Notes: a model not told the origin generated them from the letters alone. A stretch of 64,000 bases of DNA from Cephalotus follicularis (GCA_001972305.1 BDDD01000078.1:968428-1032427); one strand, 5' to 3'. Shown: positions 1 to 12,205, numbered from the stretch's first letter. Numbers and translations: made by a program.

Positions 1-859
1 TAATCCCTCGTAATCCTCGACTATGATCGCGGCCTAAGGTAAGGATATCTGCCAACCTTAGATTTGTCAGTATCTATAAATCTGTAATTACCATCATGAC
101 TATCAACAAGCCTTTCCCGAAACTCTAGGTTTCCGCTCCTTATAACTTAGCTAGGTATTTCAAAGTCCACAATGAATACAGATACTATAGAGCCAATCCC
201 TTACATTAACATAAATCCTGGAAGTCTCAAAAACTGTCTGTTTGCAAGCCATGCCAAAGAACTGGTTAGGGCAAAAATCAAAGTCATACAGTCTTTATGC
301 AATGTAGAGTAGTCGCTCAGGTCTAAGGATCAGACAAGTCCAACAAGAACTTGCTAGACTCGTAGATCCTATACACTACTGCCTCAGATGGGAAACTCTA
401 CTGACACGGGATATGTGACCATCCAAATAGAATTCCCATGGTGGGTCAAGTTCAGTGTACATACTCCCAGCAAGCACCCCGTATTAGCTTTGGGGTTCAA
501 CCTAAGTGGCAATGAGATACTCCACCCTCCCATTCACGAGAGCAAGCATAATACGACAAGTCTATCCGGTTCACTAATGCCCAAAATAAGTGATCCTCTG
601 ACTTGGAATAGTTTACTCATAGGGAATAAGGAAGTCACTCTCATAGACCTTGGCTTGACAACCAACCCTTTGATGTGACAGGGCACCATATATGTAAGCA
701 GTAACATGCTTCAATTGTGTGATAAAACATATATAGAGAACTCCATTAAAATATAATTTGCAAAATGTAACACGGATAGAATATGACTGTATATAATATG
801 AGCAAAGCACAAGAACATCCACCCACCTTGTTGCTTGACGGGTCACACTTCCTCTAACA
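1..859 (-). repeat. 3' LTR of copia A (part in window)
   Basis: On the minus strand the LTR begins TGTTAGAGGAAGTGTGACCC at 859, directly after a purine-rich tract (860-875). It aligns along its length with 31100-32002, the matching part of element C's LTR, including shared stretches around 60-130 and 560-800. The window starts inside this LTR, so its outer end is not visible. No open reading frame in it is credible. Confidence 0.85.
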
Positions 860-1021
860 ATCTGCCACTTGGCCCTCAAGCCACGAAGCCTTATAGTTCA
901 AGCCCTTAATACTATGATGACGATCGAATACAATGTATCCTCTGTCAATGATCTCTCGGATCAAGTGATAACGCCACTTGATAAGTTTGGACCGCTGGGT
1001 TGGGGGGCATTGGAATGGTTA
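860..1021 (-). pseudogene. Copia A polypurine tract and RNase H end
   Basis: This short stretch holds the 3' end of pol between A's 3' LTR and the border of inserted element B. Its minus-strand sequence matches the RNase H tail of the related element at 32331-32560, including the stretch around 930-990. The polypurine tract is 860-875 on the minus strand. Confidence 0.7.
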
Positions 1022-1544
1022 TGCAAAAAATAACCACCCTTTAAAAAAAAAAATTAACAAATGTTTAATGAAGTTACTTTAAACAAATATAAGCAATACA
1101 ATAACTTGCAAATGATTAAAATATTAAGGGATAGAAAGTTACAAACAAGTTTTATAGTGGTTTGGCAAACCGTGCCTACGTCCACTATCCCAAGCCGCAC
1201 TTGAGGTTCCACTAGAATGTAATCCCCCGATCAAAAATAGTAACTCTGGATTTTTACAAGTTCAATCCTAACTTGAATTATTGTGTGGTAAATTCTAACT
1301 CGGATTTTGAAGCTAAATCCTAACTTTGAGTAAGGTACTAATGACCTTCGGTATACAACAAGAATGTGAAGTGTTTGTTGTTTATATGCAACCACTACAA
1401 ATGTTGATATAATAGTTTTAAGTATGAAAAAGAAAGACTTGAAGATAGCTCAAGAACTCTTTGAAAATATGAAGACTAGAATGTTTTTCTTTGTTATTTG
1501 GCTTGCTCTTTCTTGCTTGACTGTTTCTTCATGGATTAAGCCTC

Positions 1545-1552
1545 TTTTTATA
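1545..1552 (-). promoter_or_regulatory. TATA box of B 3' LTR
   Basis: The minus strand reads TATAAAAA followed by GAGG. The same box occurs in the other LTR at 6954-6961. Transcription would start roughly 30 bp further left. Confidence 0.6.
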
Positions 1553-1669
1553 GCCTTCAAATCATTATTGGCATTGCTAGAGTTCAGGAACTCATCAGAT
1601 AGCCACTGGAGCTATTCATGGAAAGGATCACCATTTCAGCACCTTCAAATTTTGTAGATTTCGAGTTTA

Positions 1670-2110
1670 GCTATCATTGGCGTTGACGTGTACGCATGGC
1701 GTTGACGTTTATCCCCTTATGCGTTGACTCCTCTGGTTCTTTGCGTTAACACTTCAAGCTTTTCTTCAGCTTGACTTCTATTCATGTTGACGCACATTTA
1801 TAGCGTTGACGCTAATATCATTTGAGTTGACTCCATAATATCTTCACGTTAACGTCCAAACTCACAGTCCGAAATGTGCACAATTTACGTTGACGTCTTG
1901 ATATGGCGTTGACGTCTATAGACAAGGTGTTGACTCCATTTGTTTTCTACATTGACGTGGACGTCTTCCTAAAGGCGTTGACTAAAATCATCAGTTTTCC
2001 AGAACGTTGACTAGAATAAAGATGGCATTGACGAGAATCATCTTATAAACCCATATCAGGTACTTAAACCCAACACGTTGACGCCTATAATATAGTCGTT
2101 GATGCCAAAA
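1670..2110 (-). repeat. GCGTTGACG word array, B 3' LTR
   Basis: About 15 or more degenerate copies of GCGTTGACG(T/C) lie at mostly 19-22 bp spacing; the first three gaps are 19, 22 and 22. The words resemble the palindrome GCGTCGACGC with the central CpG changed to TG. They include TTGAC and TGACG, the cores of plant W-box and as-1 elements. The array sits directly upstream of the LTR's TATA box. Confidence 0.75.
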
Positions 2111-2249
2111 GTACTGATATGCATTTCTAAAATCTCTTACACAGCCAGGAAACTTAGTTAAACTATTCCTTCATATCAAACACACATGTCAGGTGTTTTG
2201 TTATCATGAAAACAAGGATTGTAAGGATTGTAACATATAAATGTCAACA

Positions 2250-2640
2250 ATCTCCCCCTTTTTTATGATGACAAAACATTCACAATACGAAGGTATAAAA
2301 CATATAATAAGTTAACTTGTGCAAGAAATGTCAATACAAAAATACCAATTAAATTTCTAAAGCTTTAAAAACTCCAAAAACTATGCATACATACCTTATC
2401 ACAAATGCAAACTCAAATACCAACTCCCCCTTAATATGAGGATAGCACAATTTAAATTTAAAAATAATGCATATCAAAAGATACATATCACATAAAGACT
2501 CATATAAACATTGTCCTCCTTAATAATCAATCTCTCCCTTTTTTCAACCAAAATCAATAAGCACACTCCCCCTTTTTGGAAATCATCAAAAGGGATTCAT
2601 AAAGTAAATTCTCCCCCTTAAACAACAACACAAGTGCATA
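2250..2640 (-). other. Polypurine tract and 3' noncoding stretch of B
   Basis: On the minus strand a polypurine run (AAAAAAGGGGGAGATTG) abuts the 3' LTR at 2250-2266. Further GGGGGAG-like runs occur near 2425, 2560 and 2611. Repeated purine runs between pol and the LTR are typical of SIRE-type elements and are also seen in F (23011-23315). No gene is seen here. Confidence 0.75.
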
Positions 2641-2645
2641 TGAAA

Positions 2646-5600
2646 TTATTCTATTTCACATAAACCTAGTTCTCTCCTAAGATGTGAGAATGTACTTTCA
2701 TCAAGTGGTTTGGTGAAAATATCAGCAATATGTTCTTGTGTGGGAATGTATGTGAGAGTGACATCTTCTTTTTCTATGTGATCTCTAATGAAATGATGTC
2801 TAATGTCTATATCCTTTGTTCTAGAATGATGAATAGGATTCTTAGACAAACAAATGCTATTAGTATTATCACATTTAATAGGATTTCTACTAAACATATA
2901 ACCATAATCCACTAGTTGTTGTTTCATCCAAAGTGCTTGGGCACAACAACTTCTGGCCGCAATGTATTCAGCCTCAGTAGTGGAAAGTGCAACAGAGTTC
3001 TATTTTTTACTAAACCATGATACTAACATGCTACCTAAGAATTGACAAGAGCCACTTGTGCTCTTTCTATCAACCTTGTACCCACCCAAGTCGGCATCAG
3101 AATAGGTATGCAATTCAAAATTAGAATCCCTAGGATACCATAAGCCTAGTGAATATGTATATGCAAGATATTTAAAGATGCGTTTAGCAGCAAAAACATG
3201 TGACTCTTTAGGATCAGACCGAAAACGAGCACACAAACACACAGCAAACAATATGTCAGGTCTACTGTTAGTAAGATACAACAAAGAACCTATCATACTT
3301 CTATAAAGCTTTTGATCAACAGATTTACTTTTCTCATCTATATCAAGCTTTGTCGAAGTACTCATCGACGTCTTGCTTTGTTTTGCATTCTCCAATCCAA
3401 AACGTTTGAGTAGATCCCTTACATATTTGGATTGACTGATGAAGATTCCATCTTTGAGTTGTCTAATTTGAAGTCCAAGGAAGAAACTGAGTTCTCCCAT
3501 CATACTCATTTCAAACTCATCTTGCATCAACTTAGCAAAATTCTTACACATCGATTCGTTTGTAGAACCAAACACAATGTCATCCACATAAATTTGAACA
3601 ATTAAAATATCATCAATATTTTTCTTTGTAAACAAAGCAATATCAACGAAACCATGTTTAAAATAATTTTAAAGAAAAAAAGTGCTCAATCTTTCATACC
3701 AAGCTCGTGAGGCTTGTTTTAAACCATACAAAACTTTTTGCAATTTTAAAACATGATCAGGATAAAAAGGATCAACAAACTAGTGGGTTGTTCAACAAAA
3801 ACTTATTCTTTTATAAAGCCATTTGGACAAGCACTTTTAACATCTATTTGATATAAAGTAAAATTTTTATGAGATGCAAAAGCAAGTAACATGCGATTGA
3901 TTTCAAGTCTAGCTACGGGAGCATATGATTCATCAAAATCTAATCCTTCTTCTTGGGAATAGCCTTTAGAAGCAAGTCTAGCCTTGTTCCTAACAACTAT
4001 ACCTTGATCATCCATTGTATTTCTAAAAACCCATTTTGTTCCAATAACCAAATGATCATCAGGTCTAGCAACAAGTTCCCATACATTATTACGTTTAAAC
4101 TGATTTAGCTCTTCTTTCATAGATATAACCTAGGAATCATCAATTTCGGCCTCATTTATATTTTTAGGCTCGATTTGTGAAAGAAAAGCTAAATAGTTAG
4201 ACGCATTGTATGAGGACCTAGTAGTTACACCTCTAGAAGGGTTACCTATGAAAGCATTAATAGGATGGTCTCTAACAATATTTCTATTTCTAACATGGGG
4301 AATACTAATATCTAAAGATTGAGAAGATGTTCCAACTACATCATCTAAAGATTGACTATCTCTCAAAGAAATATCATTAACTTTTTCTTGAAGTAAATCA
4401 ACATCATCATCATCAATATTACTAGAAATAAAAACATTCGATTCATCAAATATAACATGCACGGATTCTTCAACAACTAATCTTTTCTTATTGAAAATTC
4501 TATAAGCCTTACTAGAGTTGCAGTATCCAAGAAAAATACCATCGTCAGCTTTTGCGTCGAACTTACCGAGGTTGTCCTTGCCGTTGTTATGCGCGGAACA
4601 CTTGCAACCGACTGCTCGGAAGTAACTAATGTTAGGCTTTCTCTGCCTCCATAATTCATATGGAGTCTTTTTGAGAATCGGCCGTATTGTTATTCCATTC
4701 AACACATAACATGCAGTGTTTAAAACCTCAGCCCAAAAGTATTTTGGTAAACCATTTTCACATAACATAGTTCTAGCAATGTCTTGTAAAGTACGATTTT
4801 TTCTTTCTACAACTTCATTTTGTTGAGGAGTTCGAGGAGTTGAAAAATTATGACTAAAATCATTTTCATTACAAAAATTTTCAAAATCAACATTTTCAAA
4901 TTCTCTACCCTGATCACTTCTAATAGTTTTGATGGTAGAGTTTTTTTCATTTTGAACTTTCTTACAAACAAATTTTAAACTCTTTAAAGGCATCACTTTT
5001 ATTTGTCAAAAATAAAGTCCAAGTAAATCTTGAAAAATCATCAACAATTACTAATGCAAATTGTTTTCCACCAAGGCTTCTTTTTCTGGATGGTCCAAAC
5101 AAGTCCATGTTTAATAGTTCTCATGGCATAGTTACAGAAATAACATTTTTACTTTTAAAAGATGATCTAGTTTGCTTCCCCATTTGACAAGCATCATAAA
5201 TCTTACCTTTTTCAAAAGAAATTTTGGGAAGACCTCTAACAAGATCAAATTTCAAAATTTTCGAGATAGCATGCATATTAGCATGTCCTAATCTCCTATG
5301 CCATACCCAACTATTATCATTGTTCATAGAAACAAGACATTTAACGTTTTGAAAATCAAGATCTTTTATATTAAAACATAAACATTGTCTTGCCTATATG
5401 CAATGAACTTGATTGAATTATCTAAAACATTTACTACAATGCAATGTGTATTTTTGAATGTAACTCTGTAACCTTTATCACACAATTGACTTATGCTAAG
5501 AAGGTTATGTTTGAGTCCTTTAACAAACAAGATATTATCATTAGAGGTTGAGGAATTTTTACCTATGGTGCCAACTCCTTCAATCTTCCCTTTTGCATTG

Positions 5601-5720
5601 TCTCCGAAAGTTACAAGTCCTTTGTCTTTTAGCTTTAGGGTAATGAATTGATTCTTGTTACCTATCATATGTTTGGAGCAACAACTATCCATGTACCATT
5701 GATTGGTTTTTGCATTCAAG
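2646..5720 (-). pseudogene. Copia B pol region (PR, IN, RT, RNase H)
   Basis: Pol domains in minus-strand order. Protease is at about 5366-5719, with the WYMDSCCSKHMIG active-site surround. The integrase zinc region is at about 5121-5327 (WVWHRRLGHANMHAISKI). The integrase core is at about 4130-4996 (IRSDQGREFEN and STPRTPQQNEVVERKNRT). Reverse transcriptase is at about 3000-4120 (the YVDDIVFGS motif and the KARLASKGYSQEEGLDFDESYAPVAR region). RNase H ends near 2646 (IADIFTKPL). In life this polyprotein copied the element's RNA and inserted the DNA. It is now a fossil with several breaks. Confidence 0.88.
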
Positions 5721-5740
5721 TGCTCCTACAAGGATCAAAA

Positions 5741-6421
5741 TCATGTTGATGCTTTTGGTACCCAAACAACCTTGGGTCCTTTTAGGTTAGTTGTAAAAGT
5801 TCCTTTTGGAACCCAAATTCTTTTAACATTAACATTATAACTTCTATGCCAACATGTATTTGAAGTATGTCCATACTTGCCACAAAAATTACAAGAGATA
5901 CACATGCTTTCTATGCCAACATTTACTAGAAACATGTCAACTTTACCAGAATAATTGCAAGAAACAATATTATTAGTTTTCTTTCTGACAACATCATTAT
6001 CTTTCGTTCTATCAACCAAATTATTAAAATGAGCAACCTTGTTCATTTCATCAAGACCTAAGGCAGCCCTATGAAAGACACATCTTTGAACACCTAAAAG
6101 GCTATCAAGTTTATCACTACTATTTGAAAATTTTGAAAAGGTCTTTTTAAGAGCATCTACTTCAATTTCTAATTTCTCATTTTCATCCTTAACACTAGTA
6201 GATAATTCTAAAGACATGTTAACAACATCAAGCTCATTTTTCAAAGAATCATTCTCTTTAGACAAACGATTAACCTTATTTTTCAATAAAGCTATTTCAT
6301 CCTTTTCAGAAGCATTATCATTTATCAGAGAAGTATTTGATTTTAGCTCATTATTTTCAATAGTTAAACACTTAATCTTGGTCTTTAAAGAAGAAATGAT
6401 AGAAGTATACCTATCTACAAC
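5741..6421 (-). pseudogene. Copia B gag, C-terminal part
   Basis: This is the tail of a SIRE-type gag: a long charged coiled-coil stretch (repeated LKNKVN / LKNELD-like heptads), then a zinc-knuckle-like CNFCGKYGHTSNTCWH, then a tail ending in WVPKAST. The same three parts occur in the same order at the end of F's gag (21096-22760), whose tail reads KWVPKA. Only part of gag lies between the 5' LTR and protease, so the element is incomplete. Confidence 0.8.
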
Positions 6422-7672
6422 TTCAAAAATAACCACCTTTTTTTTTTAAACTTAAGAAATGCAAACAAACGTTTAATCAATTTACTTTAAACAAATTTAA
6501 GCAATAAAATAACTTGCAAATAATTAAAAGATTAAGGGATAAAATGTTGTACACAAGTTTTATAGTGGTTCGGCAAACTGTGCCTAAGTCCACTCTCCCA
6601 AGACGCACTTGAGGATCCGCTAGAATGTAATCCCCCGATCACAAACAGTAACTCAAGATTTTTACAAGTTCAGTCCTAACCTCAATTTTTGCGAGCTAAA
6701 TTCTAACTCGGATATTGAAGCTAAATCCTAACTTTGAGTAAGGTACTAATGACCATCGGTATACAACAAGAATGTGAAGCATTTTTTGTTTATATGTAAC
6801 CTCTACAAAGGCTGATATAACAGTTTTAAGTATCAAAAAGAAAGACTTGAAGATAGTTCAAGAGCTCTTTGAAAAATATGAAGACTAAAATGCTTTTCTT
6901 TGTTATTTGGCTTGCTGTTTCTTGCTTGATTGTTTCTTCATGGATTAAGACTCTTTTTATAGCCTTCAAATCACTATAGCCATTGCTAGAGTTTAGGAAC
7001 TCATCAGATAGCCGTTGGAGCTATTCAAGGAAAGGATCACCATTTCAGCACCTTCAAATTTTGAAGATTTTGAGTTTAGCTGTCATTGGCGTTGACGTGT
7101 ACGCAGGGCGTTAACTTTTATCCCCTTATGTGTTGACTCCTATGGTTCTTTGTGTTAACACTTCAAGCTTTTCTTCAACTTTACTTCTATTCATGTTGAC
7201 GCACATCTATAGCATTGACGCTAATATCATTTGAGTTGACTCCATAATATCTTCACGTTAACGTCCAAACTCACTGTCCGAAATGTGCATCATTTACGTT
7301 GACATCTTGATATGGCGTTGACGTCTATAGACAAGGTGTTGACTCCATTTGTTTTCTGCATTGACGTCCAAGCCATTGACGTTGACGTCTTCCTCAGGGT
7401 GTTGACTAAAATCATCAGTTTTGAGAATGTTGACGAGAATAGAGATGGCGTTGACGGGAATCATCTTGTAAACACAGATCAGGTACTTAAACCCAGCATG
7501 TTGATGCCTATAACATAGTCGTTGACACCAAAAGTAGTAATAAGCATTTCTAGGCTTTCTTACATAGCAAGTAAACTTAGTTAAACTATTCCTTCACATT
7601 AAACGCACATGTCAGATGTTTTGTTATCATCAAAACAAGGATTGTAAGGATTGTAACATATAAATGTCAACA
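6422..7672 (-). repeat. 5' LTR of copia B
   Basis: This repeat of about 1251 bp pairs with 1022-2249. Its outer end is TGTTGACA on the minus strand at 7672. A TATA box (TATAAAAA, minus) is at 6954-6961, and the word array upstream of it covers 7085-7530. Element A's RNase H resumes at 7673. Confidence 0.85.
7085..7530 (-). repeat. GCGTTGACG word array, B 5' LTR
   Basis: This is the counterpart of the array at 1670-2110: GTTGACG-type words about every 20 bp upstream of the TATA box. Individual words differ between the two LTRs, mostly by C/T or G/A changes at the central CpG. Confidence 0.72.
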
Positions 7673-9433
7673 ATTGTCACAGTAGAGCACTACAAGACAA
7701 CTAATGATCGAAACCACTCCAAGTTTTGCTATGAACTTACGCATCCAAACACCCTCCTTTGCAGTATCTGAGGCTGCTATATACTCTGCTTCCGTATTGG
7801 AATCTGCCATAGTCTCCGATTTTGAGCTTCTCCAACTCACAGCATCGCCATTCAGGATATAGACATATCCCGATACTGATTTGTGATCATCCAGATCACT
7901 ATTAAAGTGGAGTAAGTGTATCCCTCCAATTTCAACTCATTATTTCCACCATAGATCAAGAAAGCATCCTGAGTCACTCTAAGGTACTTAAGGATCCCCT
8001 TGACTACTTCCCAGTTTTTCATTCTGAGATTGGACTGGAATCAACTTTCCATACCTAAGGCATGTGCGACATCAGGCCTACTATATAGCATGACTTACAT
8101 GATCGATCCTACAACCGAAGCATAAGGCATCCGACTCATGAGTGTCGTTTCCTCAGAAGTATACGGGGACATCTTCTTGGGAAGTTGAATTCCATGTCCT
8201 ATTGGAACTAAGCCCCGTGTGGAATTTTCCATACTAAACTGTTTCAGTACTTTGCTGATGTACTGGCTTTGGGAAAGCCCAAGTAACCTACGAGATCTAT
8301 CCCTGTAGATCTTTATATCCAGTATGTAGGAGGCATCTCCCAAATCCTTCATGGAGTAGTTCTTGCCAAGCCATACTTTTACGGATTGCAACATCCCTAC
8401 ATCATTCCCGTTGAGTAGGATGCCATCCACGTATAGTACTAAGAAAGTGATACAGGAGTCATCCTTGCTCTGTTAGACACAAGACTCGTCTACGTTTCTA
8501 ATGAAGCCAAAAGACTTGATAGCCTTATCAAAACATATGTTCCAGCTCCTAGATGCTTGCTTTAGGCCACAAATCGACCTTTGAAGCCTGGACACCATGT
8601 GCAACGATTCAGTGGATGTAAACCCCTCAGGTTGAGACATATAATTGTCCTCTTCAAGATGTCCATTCAAGAACGCAGTCTTGACATCTGTTTGCCATAT
8701 CTCATAACCATAATGAGCGGCAATAGCAAGCAAAATCTGAATGGATTTGAGCATCGCAACAGGTGAGAAAGTTTTTCTATAATCGACACCATGTCGTTGT
8801 CTATACCCTTTCACCACGAATCACGCTTTGTATGTCTCAATCCTTCCATCTGCGCCAATCTTCTTCTTGAAGATCCCTTTGCAACCAATAGGCACTATGC
8901 CCTCGGGAGCTTCGACCAAGTTCAAAACTTGGTTGGCATACAAGGAATCTGTCTCGGATTTCATCGCATCTAACGAGGCTTTGAATTCAGTGCTCTGCAC
9001 TGCTTCTTGATAGTTGGCAGGCTCATCATCCTTGATGATGTTGGGTTCATCAGTGACTTCGACAAGAAAACCATATCTCTTGGGTACTGTTGAAACTCTG
9101 CCTGATCTCCTCAATATATGAGTGCCTGAATGAGATCCAATCTCATGTTGGGATTTTACTACGGTTATGCCTTTAGAGGTACCAACCTCTAATTCCTTTC
9201 AGTTCTGTGGTGTTTCTCCCGATGGAAACTCCTTGAGTTCCACTTTGCTTCTACTGCTTCCTGCGCGTAGGAATTCCTTCTCCAAGAAATCTGCAGTACA
9301 CGAAACAAAAACCTTTTTTTCACTGGGATGGTAGAAATAATATCCCATTGTTACCTTGGGATACCCCACAAACCGGCACTGATCCGATCACGCCTCTAGC
9401 TTACTAGGATCCAACCTTCTAACTTAAGCTGGA
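7673..9433 (-). pseudogene. Copia A pol region (RNase H, RT, integrase end)
   Basis: Minus-strand copia pol. RNase H is at about 7673-8090. Reverse transcriptase is at about 8095-9114, with [37 protein letters not shown] and an [12 protein letters not shown] region. The integrase tail lies near 9300-9433 and is shared with element J at 59590-59720. It is the same lineage as C and J and has several breaks. Confidence 0.85.
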
Positions 9434-10246
9434 CAATATTAGGTTATGAGTGTCCCTATGCTACGATACGACTCTTTGGTTGTATAAATACACTCTTGAT
9501 TTACACAATTCTGAATTCCGTTCATATTTCATGTGCATATTCTTTTTATTGGAAAGGCTATGTGGCTCATCCCAACCAACGAAAAGGAACAGAATAATTA
9601 TTCATAATTAACTGTATGTCATGTAGCACACTGTCACATTCAAAGTGTTTGATCTTATGCCAAGGAGGCTGTGAGAATGACGTCCTTACTCCCTGTGACA
9701 AATGCTCCAAGTCATAGGTTCAATTTCTTTGGGATATTGATGAACCGCGAAGACTTGTCACGTTATGCTTACTCCCAGGTTAGCAGTGGAGGATGGTTAT
9801 CTCATAGCCATTTGGGTTTATCCCTAAAGCTAAATGTGATGTATATGCTAGAGAGCGTGACACTAACTGACCCCCAATAGCAAACCTATTTGGGTAGTCA
9901 ATACCCTATGTCAATAGGATTCCTATGGTCTCGGTAGTGTACAGTATATGGTGATTAGTAGTCTATAGCCAGCATTTTCTCCTTTGACCTGAGTGGCTGG
10001 CATGCATTGTGTGGTGACTTCTTGACTTTGATTTCTGTACTACCCAGCACTAGCCAGGTGCTGGCAAAAGGGTTCTCTTTGGGTTTTATGGGAGATGCAT
10101 TGAGATGTATGGGCGAGTACGCAATAGGGGATTGTCAGATCCCGACTGAGGGTGGCCGGCTCTATTTATCTATGTATGTTGTAGACTTAAAAGTCCTAAT
10201 TAGGCATAGGTGGACTGGGAATAAGAGGTTCCCGTGGGAGGTCTAC
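9434..10246 (+). other. Locus L, left half: unidentified, LTR-like
   Basis: There is no recognisable coding domain. A TATA-like TATAAATA lies at 9483-9490. The short open frames here show no family motif. This stretch lies between copia A and the left end of gypsy E and continues beyond E at 24896. It may be part of an older LTR or leader, but I cannot assign it. Confidence 0.4.
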
Positions 10247-10251
10247 CGATA
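10247..10251. repeat. Target-site duplication of E, left copy
   Basis: CGATA precedes E and TGATA follows it at 24891-24895. The single difference is C to T at a CpG, the usual decay of a methylated site. It is a 4-of-5 match, so it is likely but not certain. Confidence 0.6.
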
Positions 10252-10429
10252 TCTAACACCCGGAATTTTCTTTATTGTAATGTTTCGTTTAAGATGTAAT
10301 CTTATGCTTGAATTAGTGAAAATTTTTGAGATTTCGGCCTCAAAGATGTTTCCAAACCCTAAATATTGTTTTGGGGAAGAAAGGTGTATGTTAACCAAAA
10401 ACAGTGCGATTTTGGGACAATCGCGTCTA

Positions 10430-10540
10430 TGTCTTTGGAAAGACGTCGACGCCTATGGGAACCCAGATGCACGTGAATGCATGGACATGCACGTCGATGT
10501 AGGGTGAAGACATCGACGTCTAAGGAAAGACGTCGACGTC
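10430..10540 (+). repeat. GACGTCGACGTC word cluster in E 5' LTR
   Basis: Words such as GACGTCGACGCC, CACGTCGATGTA, GACATCGACGTC and GACGTCGACGTC are spaced about 20 bp apart at the end of the cluster. Similar words recur at 11285-11370 and 11590-11730. The 3' LTR has them at 18235-18390, 19140-19225 and 19440-19570. The words are self-complementary around GTCGAC, with C/T and G/A variants at CpG positions. Confidence 0.75.
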
Positions 10541-11052
10541 TTTGAAAGGAATATCAGTCACATTATGAACTGACAGGATAACGTGCAAGGGAGGGTATCC
10601 AAGACCTCTGGCAGGTGTTTTGAGGCACGAGAAGGGGGACGTGTTGAACATTCACAATGACCTCCTGACCTGCAAGGATGAAGAGAGAATACTTGGGATT
10701 ACATGCAAGGACTTAGCAGCCAAACGGGGACACCTGGTGCGCCATGCAACCAGGTGTGAGGGAGGTGTAGAAGGTGAGAATCTTGCCTTAATGCAGATGG
10801 AAACAAAAACCCCACTCTACATAAAACTCCCTTCCCTCCCTAGAAATGAGAGAGCTAAAGAAGAGAAACGGAAACACTGTGAGAAAAGTGACAGAACAGA
10901 GAAAGAGATAGAGAAGATAGAACCACCATTGTTGAGCACTTGGAGCTTAGACCGTGGAACTCCTGGGATTGAAACCTGGGCGAGTTGGGGCAACTGTGAG
11001 CAACCCTTGGAACGCAAAGAGGTGGACTTTCTAGTTCCTAACTTGGAACAAC

Positions 11053-11061
11053 AAGGTAGGG
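11053..11061 (+). other. Putative splice donor in E 5' LTR
   Basis: AAG|GTAGGG has its exon end at 11055. The same site is at 18900/18901 in the 3' LTR. G has AG|GTAAGT at 33981/33982 and H has AAG|GTAGGG at 43778/43779. It pairs with an acceptor just before gag (13024). The splice itself is an inference. Confidence 0.4.
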
Positions 11062-12137
11062 GAAAGTGATGATTCTTATACATGCATTTTGAGTTTTAAA
11101 GATAATGAATGCCATTGGTGAATTGCATGTTAATGGATGAATTGTAGTCTCTAGACTTGTTGTGATGACCACCGTGATGTACGGAGTGAACATGCATGTG
11201 CAAATTACATGAATATTTGAACTGGTTTATGTAATGGATGATTTGGGTAATGACCTGGTGTGTTAAAAATATGGAAATGACGTTCTGGACTGAATAGACG
11301 TCGACGTCTACCTAAAGACATTGATGTCTTCACGTGTGAATGAAAAGACATCGATGTTTGAGTGAAAACATCAACGCCTTTTCTGGGTATTCATAGAACA
11401 GTAGTGTTTACTACAGATGGTGAATTGGCCATTTGTGGTTACGTGTGTATTTACGGATGGATGTTCTTGTTACATATCCTGATAACCAGTAGCATGTCTT
11501 ACACCTTGAGAGGGTGAGTTTTGCTTATACGAGGGTTATGGGCCAGATTCTTCCCCCTAGAATCAAGATTCGTGAACTGATACCTTCTGGAATCATAAAG
11601 ACATCGACGTCTTTGGAAACGCATCGATGTCTTTAACCCCAAAATGCCTGGGAATAACTGCACGAAATATTGGCGACTTAAGGTAAAGACATCGACGTCC
11701 TGGGAATAAGCATCGACGCCTATCCCCCTGTTTGAAGAAATTTTGCTCGAATGGGACCCGTTAGACCCGAAATGACTCTAGAAATGATCCTAGATGCATT
11801 CTGAGCATATGACTGCATTATTACTAAACTGTGAATTGCATTAAGGTTGATTTCTAAAAGTGTTAACCATTTTGAAAAGCTTGTATGATTATTATAATCA
11901 TTATTGTACGAAAATGTATATTTGTCAATATATGAATATATATATTTTAAAAATGAGTGGGGAAAGTATTTTCCAAAGACGGAGAAATATTTTAAAGGAT
12001 TGGTTACACAATTCAAAATGTATTGTTTTAAGATTTATAACTTATCACAACCTGAGAACGGAGTAATATATTTTAAACAAATATATTTGATAAAGTAATT
12101 ACATTTTATTGCTTGACTTGTACTGTGCAATGTTTGT

Positions 12138-12205
12138 GCTTGTTGATTATTAGCCGTTGTGCTAATAACCTGTTGATTGTTTGGCCGTCGTGCTAAGCAA
12201 ACTGT
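12138..12205 (+). repeat. Paired mini-hairpins in E 5' LTR
   Basis: TTATTAGC-CGTTGT-GCTAATAA is a perfect 8 bp stem with a 6 nt loop. It is followed by a second, looser hairpin with arms GTTTG and CAAAC around GCCGTCGTGC. The family resembles the longer hairpin array in H (40603-40830). Confidence 0.55.

Larger units (their letters stand above)
1022..2249 (-). repeat. 3' LTR of copia B
   Basis: This 1228 bp repeat matches 6422-7672. On the minus strand it starts with TGTTGACA at 2249 and ends near 1022. A minus-strand TATA box (TATAAAAA) sits at 1545-1552, and the word array at 1670-2110 lies just upstream of it, as expected for a promoter-proximal U3. Confidence 0.88.
1022..7672 (-). mobile_element. 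Copia element B (SIRE/Maximus type), inserted in A
   Basis: A minus-strand copia retrotransposon with two LTRs (1022-2249 and 6422-7672), both beginning TGTTGACATTTATATG and ending TGCA or a near match. Between them lie part of gag, protease, integrase, reverse transcriptase and RNase H, in copia order. The SIRE assignment rests on three points: the gag tail matches F's gag, runs of GGGGGAG follow pol, and the RNase H ends in the family's usual style. No clear target duplication is visible. By eye the LTRs differ at roughly one base in ten over about 200 bp, so this is an older insertion. It is broken in several places. Confidence 0.88.
1..9433 (-). mobile_element. Copia element A, interrupted by element B
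   Basis: Ty1/copia LTR retrotransposon fossil read on the minus strand. Its parts are the 3' LTR (1-859, running off the window), the polypurine tract and RNase H end (860-1021), and then, beyond the inserted element B, RNase H, reverse transcriptase and the integrase end (7673-9433). The halves belong together because RNase H coding similarity stops at 1021 and resumes at 7673 in the same orientation. The LTR closely resembles that of element C (29892-32002), so A and C are one family. A is incomplete at both ends and has several breaks. The right border near 9433 is where similarity to element J's integrase ends. Confidence 0.85.

Noticed and set aside
388-678. 96-residue frame in the A LTR
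   Set aside because: It lies wholly within an LTR, has no motif, and the matching C LTR gives no support for coding.
1022-7672. A target-site duplication for element B
   Set aside because: Flanking bases (GGTTA on the left, ATTGT on the right) do not match, so none is claimed.
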